A DNA stretch of 38,980 nucleotides from CAYPLH01 sp964411505 (GTDB lineage Bacteria; Bacillota; Clostridia; CAYPLH01; DUMO01): positions 1-38,980 of the forward strand of contig CAYPLH010000037.1 of assembly GCA_964411505.1 (NCBI GenBank), written 5' to 3'. The position numbers and the translations under genes were made by a program. Under the pieces are notes generated by a model. The model was not told the DNA's origin. It saw only the letters and a list, made by a program, of their open reading frames with translations, and searched no databases. Below are positions 34,994 to 38,980 of the stretch, piece by piece; the first letter of the stretch is position 1, and each line of letters opens with the position of its first letter.

Positions 34994-35072
34994 TAATATA
35001 GCAAACATTTTTATTTCCAAATAGTGTATTGAAGCATTGGCGTTAATTAGATAAAGTCGCATAAATTAAGAA

Positions 35073-35113
35073 GGTTGGTTGGTTGGTTGGTTGGTTGGTT
35101 GGTTAGTTGGTTG
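35073..35113. repeat. GGTT tetranucleotide microsatellite
   Basis: There are eight perfect GGTT units (35073-35104), one AGTT unit, one more GGTT and a final G. The tract lies in the 220 bp between tadA and tadB, about 100 bp before the tadB start. Such tracts change length by slipped-strand replication. Confidence 0.95.
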
Positions 35114-35213
35114 TATATTTTGTTGCAGTACGAATTTGAATTTATTGATCAAGGATACAGTAAATTGTAAGAGCAGTTGAAAATTCTTAAAACAGAATGT
35201 AGGTGAGACTAAG

Positions 35214-36173
35214 ATGCTATATATCACAGCTATATTATCATTTTTATGTATTTGGTTGTTCATAGGTGCTTTGTTTTCCATTGTTTTTAATAAGGATAAG
35301 CCTATTGAAAAAATAAAACATTTTAATCGTGATGATAATATTTTAGAAAAGTATGAAAATAATAAAAAGAGTCCCGGTCTTTTGAAGTTACTATCTAATC
35401 TTGTCCCAAATGTAGTTGTGAATTTAAAGTGGACTAAAAGAATTAGAACTGAGCTTATAAAGGCTGATATATCTATTACTGTGCAAGAATTAATAATAAT
35501 AAATCTAATATTATCACTAGCTAATGCTTTTCTTCTTCATGTTATAACAGGCAACTTAATGTTCTCAATTTTAATGTCTCTTTTAGCTTGGAAAATACCA
35601 AAAATGTTTATCACCTATAAAAAAAGGGAGAGAGTCAAGCAATTTGACAGTCAGCTGAGCGAAGGGATTATTATAATGTCCAATTCATTAAAAGCAGGCT
35701 GCTCATTTTTACAATCACTATCAATAGTAGCAGAAGAAACAAAGGAGCCTTTGTCTAAGGAATTTAAGAAACTTTTAAAAGAAATGAGTCTTGGCATATC
35801 TGAAGAAAATGCACTGATGAATTTGTCTTACCGAATGGAATCGGAAGATTTAAAATTAATAATTAATGTTATATTGATACAAAAAGATATTGGAGGTAAT
35901 TTGGCAGGTGTTTTAGACAACATCTCTGAAACAATTAGAGAACGTCAAAAGATAAAAAACGAACTTAAAACACTGACAGCACAAGGCAGATTATCAGGGA
36001 TTGTTGTTATGCTACTACCTGTTTTTTTGTGTTTAACATTTTTTGTTTTGAACCAAGAGTATATGCTTCTTCTATTTACTACACCTATCGGTATAGCCAT
36101 GATAGCTGCAGGAATTATTAGTGAAATATTTGGGTTTTTCATGATAAAGAAAATTGTTAATATTGAAATGTAA
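35214..36173 (+). CDS. tadB: TadB, inner membrane platform protein of the Tad pilus
   Basis: This 319-aa protein of the type II secretion F family forms the membrane platform with TadC. A membrane segment is at the N-terminus, with more at about 95-130 and two at the C-terminal end. The T2SSF domain (about 150-285) shows SEGIIIMSNSLKAGCSFLQS and IQKDIGGNLAGVLDNISETI. A weak TAGGTGAGA ribosome site precedes the ATG. The gene is separated from tadA by the GGTT tract and from tadC by a promoter-bearing gap, unlike the tight spacing usual in tad operons. Confidence 0.9.
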   Translation: MLYITAILSFLCIWLFIGALFSIVFNKDKPIEKIKHFNRDDNILEKYENNKKSPGLLKLLSNLVPNVVVNLKWTKRIRTELIKADISITVQELIIINLILSLANAFLLHVITGNLMFSILMSLLAWKIPKMFITYKKRERVKQFDSQLSEGIIIMSNSLKAGCSFLQSLSIVAEETKEPLSKEFKKLLKEMSLGISEENALMNLSYRMESEDLKLIINVILIQKDIGGNLAGVLDNISETIRERQKIKNELKTLTAQGRLSGIVVMLLPVFLCLTFFVLNQEYMLLLFTTPIGIAMIAAGIISEIFGFFMIKKIVNIEM

Positions 36174-36234
36174 TAGCGCCTAAAAAAGGTGCAGTATTGG
36201 GGAAGGTTAACAGTACAACAGCGTTAGTTTCATT

Positions 36235-36333
36235 TATTTATCATCACTCATGTGCTTGACAAAAGATAACCTAGAATACTTTAATATGAGTTATAAGTTG
36301 AGATTATTTAAGAGTTAATGCTTTAGTAATAGG
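36235..36333 (+). promoter_or_regulatory. 100-bp element with a promoter before tadC
   Basis: Related to 33489-33588. It contains TTGACA (36256-36261), an 18-base spacer and TTTAAT (36280-36285), a good housekeeping-type promoter. It ends GATTATTTAAGAGTTAATGC then TAATAGG, about 25 bases before the tadC start. Confidence 0.6.
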
Positions 36334-36357
36334 TAAAAACAAATGGAGGTAAAAAGA

Positions 36358-37272
36358 TTGCTGTTTTTTATAATATTGATATTATTTGTAGCTGTTTTTT
36401 TATTAATTTATGTGGTGTTTTTCGGTTTGCTTAAAAACAGAATTCAAATAGAGAAAAGGATTATTGAATTAAAAGATATTGATGACAAAAAACAGGATAA
36501 TAATGATATGCATTTACTTGAGACATTGCGCGTACTTTTATTTAGTGTCTACAGGTATTCTTTATTAAAACTAACACCAGTACGTACATTGGAGAAGTTT
36601 ACAAATAAACTGGAAAGAGCTGGATTGCTGAAAAAAAGGACAAAAGAGCAATGGTTATACTTAAAAAGTATGTTTACATTTGTTATGTCAGCTTTAATAG
36701 GCTTGCTATCATATATAGTTAGTAAAGATGCATTGAAGACCTTCGCCCTAATGGCTATTACTATGCTATACATGAATTTCTTTTTTAACTTCTATTTGTC
36801 CAGAAAAGTTGAAACCAGAAAGAAACAAATTTTAAAAGACTTGCCTTTTACCCTGGATTTGATAACTGTTAGTGTTGAAGCCGGCTTATCTTTTGATGGA
36901 GCAATGGCAAAAGTAGTGAGTAATATAAGTGGCGAATTATGTGATGAGTTTGCAAAAAGTCTTAAAGAAATTAGAATGGGAATAGAGCGTAAAATAGCAT
37001 TGAAAAATATGGGTGATAGATGTGATGTAAAGGAATTGACTATGTTTGTAACCTCTATAATACAATCCGATGAACTTGGTGTAGGATTAGGCAAGATCTT
37101 AAGGATAGAAGCTGCAGAAATGAGAGAACGTAGGAAACAGGCAGCAAGAGAAAAAGCTATGAAAGCTCCAGTAAAAATGTTATTCCCATTGATATTTTTT
37201 ATTTTCCCTACTATTTTTATTATAATATTAGGTCCTGCTGTTATCCAGATAATGGGGTTTTTTGGCTCGTAA
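36358..37272 (+). CDS. tadC: TadC, inner membrane platform protein of the Tad pilus
   Basis: This is the second platform protein, about 304 aa, with an N-terminal membrane segment, a central pair of segments at about 105-145 and a C-terminal one. The T2SSF domain reads LPFTLDLITVSVEAGLSFDG and IQSDELGVGLGKILRIEAAE. TTG 36358 is chosen because GGAGGT lies 6 bases upstream; the in-frame ATG 36343 has no site and would put that GGAGGT inside the gene. A terminator-like hairpin follows. Confidence 0.9.
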   Translation: MLFFIILILFVAVFLLIYVVFFGLLKNRIQIEKRIIELKDIDDKKQDNNDMHLLETLRVLLFSVYRYSLLKLTPVRTLEKFTNKLERAGLLKKRTKEQWLYLKSMFTFVMSALIGLLSYIVSKDALKTFALMAITMLYMNFFFNFYLSRKVETRKKQILKDLPFTLDLITVSVEAGLSFDGAMAKVVSNISGELCDEFAKSLKEIRMGIERKIALKNMGDRCDVKELTMFVTSIIQSDELGVGLGKILRIEAAEMRERRKQAAREKAMKAPVKMLFPLIFFIFPTIFIIILGPAVIQIMGFFGS

Positions 37273-37300
37273 GAAAGCCATTCTATTTTGTATATGATTT

Positions 37301-37327
37301 AAAAAAGAGCAGTTGCTGCCTTTTTTT
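37301..37327 (+). terminator. Probable intrinsic terminator after tadC
   Basis: AAAAAAGAGCAG (37301-37312) faces CTGCCTTTTTTT (37316-37327) around TTG. The GCAG/CTGC core pairs, an imperfect step follows, and A and T runs flank it. It lies 28 bases after tadC. Confidence 0.6.
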
Positions 37328-37374
37328 CTGAGGCGTGCGATTTAAAAGGGGACTTTTTACTAAAGGATGAGGAT

Positions 37375-37704
37375 ATGACAAAAAATTTAATTTATGAATC
37401 AAATAAAATAGCAGATGTATATATCGCAGATACTTTCCTAAAAAGATTTTTAGGATATATGTTTCGAAAAAAACCTCATTATGACGCTATTCTTTTAAAA
37501 CCATGTAACAGTATTCATACTTTTTTTATGAGATTTGAAATTGACGTGATTTTCGTTAATGAGGATTTGGAAATTGTCAAGAAAATAGAGGGGCTAAAGC
37601 CAGGGAGAATTATAACCGCGGTAAAAGGTGCCACTATGATGCTAGAAGCAAGATCAGGTCTGTTTTACGATTGTAAACTGGGTGAGCAAATCGTAATCTG
37701 GTAA
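37375..37704 (+). CDS. DUF192 family protein
   Basis: The protein is 109 aa. It matches DUF192 in its FLKRFLGYMFRKKP opening, LLKPCNSIHTFFMRFEIDVI with VFVN-like text, and a closing MMLEARSGLFYDCKLGEQIV. The family's biochemical role is not established; members often sit at the end of tad loci, as here. There is no signal peptide or membrane segment. AAAGGATGAGGAT precedes the ATG. It follows the tadC terminator by about 47 bases and may have its own promoter. Confidence 0.85.
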   Translation: MTKNLIYESNKIADVYIADTFLKRFLGYMFRKKPHYDAILLKPCNSIHTFFMRFEIDVIFVNEDLEIVKKIEGLKPGRIITAVKGATMMLEARSGLFYDCKLGEQIVIW

Positions 37705-37945
37705 CAACATATTGGAAATTATTCCCCAAATATAGTGTAAACATAATTATTATTGTTTTGACATTTCTCTTGACACATAAATTTTTTTGTGCATCACCGC
37801 CGCACGTATAGGCCCAATGGTAAACATGGTATGTTGTTCCAGGAAATTGAAGGGAAGTACCTCCATCGGTTTTAGGTTCGCGCAAGTTTTTTGCTATTGT
37901 GGAAAAATGCGCATGCGCTACTATATCATGTGATTTTTTTGAAAT

Positions 37946-37967
37946 TCATGATATAATAATATCATGA
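37946..37967. promoter_or_regulatory. Palindrome covering a TATAAT box
   Basis: TCATGATAT (37946-37954) and ATATCATGA (37959-37967) are perfect reverse complements around AATA. TATAAT at 37952-37957 lies within the palindrome. It is 67 bp before the antitoxin gene, as expected for an autoregulated toxin-antitoxin operator. Confidence 0.45.
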
Positions 37968-37974
37968 AAAAGAG

Positions 37975-38007
37975 GTTGCTCTCCGCATAGGGGGCGTGGA
38001 TTTAAGC
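37975..38007 (+). repeat. Degenerate CRISPR-repeat-like sequence
   Basis: The segment opens GTTGCTCTCCGCATAGGGGG, and CGTGGATTTAAG follows. It keeps the repeat's GGGGCGTGGATT block and the position of its start (GTYGC), but the hairpin is imperfect and the end is changed. It may be a relic of a type I-C repeat about 12.4 kb from the array, or a chance match. Confidence 0.45.
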
Positions 38008-38033
38008 ACGAGTAAAAACAAAGGAGTGATGAT

Positions 38034-38309
38034 ATGAATACAATAAAGATAGAATTTGAGGTTCCTGAAGCTTTAACTGGATATGTGGATATAAATGATC
38101 CGGAATATCAAAAAAAGGTTAGAGAGCTAATGCTTTATGAGTTGATCAAAGAGGGTAAAATATCTTTTGGTAAAGCTGCAGAGATTTTAGAAACAGACAA
38201 GTTATCACTTATAACCAGCTTAGGTAAGCTGGATATCCCGTATTTTGATTATGATATAGAAGAAGTCAAAAGAGATGCTGATAATGCAAGTAAAGTAATG
38301 GAGGGATAG
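38034..38309 (+). CDS. UPF0175 family antitoxin
   Basis: The 91-aa protein matches UPF0175, with the LMLYELIKEGKISFGKAAEI helix-turn-helix-like core and the closing LDIPYFDYDIEEVKRD typical of the family. These proteins pair with DUF3368 PIN-domain toxins, and such a gene follows 6 bases later. AAAGGAG lies 7 bases before the ATG. The palindromic promoter upstream suggests autoregulation. Confidence 0.88.
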   Translation: MNTIKIEFEVPEALTGYVDINDPEYQKKVRELMLYELIKEGKISFGKAAEILETDKLSLITSLGKLDIPYFDYDIEEVKRDADNASKVMEG

Positions 38310-38315
38310 TTGTAA

Positions 38316-38813
38316 ATGTTGATTGTGTCAGATACGACACCGATTATATCACTGATTAAGATTGGTATATTAGAACTACTCAAAAGCATGTATGGTGAAA
38401 TCATTTTGCCAGAGGCTGTTTATAATGAACTAATAAGTAATCCTTTAATGAGTAGGGAAGCTGAGATAATTAAGAAAAGCACTTTTTTAAAAGTAACTAA
38501 AGTTGAAAACGAATTTGCAGTAAAACTGCTTCAAAAACAACTCAACCTTGGAACTGGTGAAAGCGAAGCTATTGTACTAGCTGATACAATGAAGGCAGGT
38601 TTACTATTAATAGATGAAAAAAAAGCCAGGGGTATTGCCGAAAGCATGGGAATTAATATTACAGGTACACTCGGTATATTGTTAGATGCAAAGAGGCAAA
38701 ATCGAATTAAAAAGCTAAAACCATTACTAGACGGTTTAATCGGTAACAATATTAGAATAAGCAAAAAGCTATATAATGATGTGTTGGAATTGGCAAATGA
38801 AAAAAATGAATAA
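38316..38813 (+). CDS. DUF3368 PIN-domain protein, probable RNase toxin
   Basis: The 165-aa protein is a PIN-like nuclease. The first acidic residue is D6 in IVSDTTPIISL. Later acidic residues are E50s in the LPEAVYNELIS region, the GTGESEAIVLA motif, and D of LLLIDEKKAR; GITGTLGILL-type text follows. The acidic set appears complete, so it could be an active RNase. It is translated with the UPF0175 antitoxin just upstream. Confidence 0.87.
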   Translation: MLIVSDTTPIISLIKIGILELLKSMYGEIILPEAVYNELISNPLMSREAEIIKKSTFLKVTKVENEFAVKLLQKQLNLGTGESEAIVLADTMKAGLLLIDEKKARGIAESMGINITGTLGILLDAKRQNRIKKLKPLLDGLIGNNIRISKKLYNDVLELANEKNE

Positions 38814-38860
38814 TTGTATTAAAGGAGCTTTTATATTTATATCTATTTCTATTATATACA

Positions 38861-38897
38861 TTAAGGAAGCGAGAGAATTGTCCCATCGCTTCCTTAA
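38861..38897. terminator. 11-bp perfect hairpin after the toxin gene
   Basis: TTAAGGAAGCG (38861-38871) pairs with CGCTTCCTTAA (38887-38897) around 15 bases. There is no clear T-run, so termination is only likely from position, 48 bases after the toxin stop. No gene was found in 38814-38980. Confidence 0.4.
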
Positions 38898-38980
38898 CGC
38901 TTGTAACAGATATCAGCGATATAGCGGTCCTAACACAGTGCATGCTCTAAAGTCTGCACTTTCATAATCTTTTGTGCCAA

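Larger units (their letters stand above)
37705..38033. other. Non-coding region before the toxin-antitoxin pair
   Basis: No gene was accepted. It holds two TTGACA boxes 12 bases apart (37758, 37770) without a clear -10, a palindromic promoter and a degenerate CRISPR repeat, listed separately. A minus-strand open frame through about 37790-37885 has protein-like text (GGTSLQFPGTTYHVYHWAY) and may be a gene fragment that could not be identified. Confidence 0.4.

Noticed and set aside
37634..37885. Minus-strand 83-codon frame with protein-like GGTSLQFPGTTYHVYHWAY text
   Set aside because: It overlaps the end of the DUF192 gene and changes character halfway. The upstream half may be a real fragment, but no family could be named.
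38776..38967. Plus-strand 63-codon frame after the PIN toxin gene
   Set aside because: It overlaps the toxin gene in another frame and runs through a hairpin. It has no domain and no good ribosome site.

Overview
The window is low-GC, Gram-positive DNA, most like an anaerobic Clostridia member of the Ruminiclostridium/Acetivibrio type. The grounds are AT-rich codon use, strong GGAGG-type ribosome sites with frequent TTG/GTG starts, LplB/YtcP-type sugar permeases with a lipoprotein binding protein, DegS/DegU, and a Gram-positive style Tad pilus locus. No rRNA or tRNA gene was seen. The genus is an inference.

Region 1 (1-13400) is a carbohydrate-type uptake and catabolism cluster. It holds two ABC permeases, a solute-binding lipoprotein, a ceramidase-fold hydrolase, a membrane-bound AraC-type sensor-regulator, a beta-helix lipoprotein and a Gfo/Idh/MocA dehydrogenase. 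Divergently oriented are a DegT-family aminotransferase and a cupin-AraC regulator. No transporter ATPase is present, so a shared ATPase encoded elsewhere is likely. The substrate cannot be read from sequence.

Region 2 (13500-26660) is a complete type I-C CRISPR-Cas locus: cas3-cas5c-cas8c(with internal cas11c)-cas7c-cas4-cas1-cas2. It is followed by an array of 49 repeats and 48 spacers. The leader is next to cas2 and the degenerate repeats are at the far end. The locus is bracketed by two diverged copies of a 90-bp sequence. Each copy leads into a differently broken remnant of the same MNT/HEPN toxin-antitoxin module: the left copy keeps only the HEPN start, the right copy keeps the whole MNT gene and six HEPN codons. 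The right copy is joined to a 5'-truncated azlC and a nonsense-mutated azlD. An orphan CRISPR repeat follows about 1.1 kb past the array, and a weaker repeat-like relic lies near 37975.

Region 3 (26890-37705) contains a YkgJ-type cysteine-cluster protein, a degS-degU two-component pair, and a Tad/Flp pilus operon: flp, tadE, tadG-like, a cpaB-LysM fusion, a REC-TadZ fusion, tadA/cpaF, tadB, tadC and a DUF192 gene. The two-component pair sits directly upstream and may control the pilus. Odd non-coding elements here are a GGTT microsatellite in front of tadB and two related 100-bp intergenic elements in front of tadA and tadC.

Region 4 (37705-38980) holds a palindromic promoter, the repeat-like relic and a UPF0175/DUF3368-PIN toxin-antitoxin pair. 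The window ends in non-coding DNA with a hairpin.
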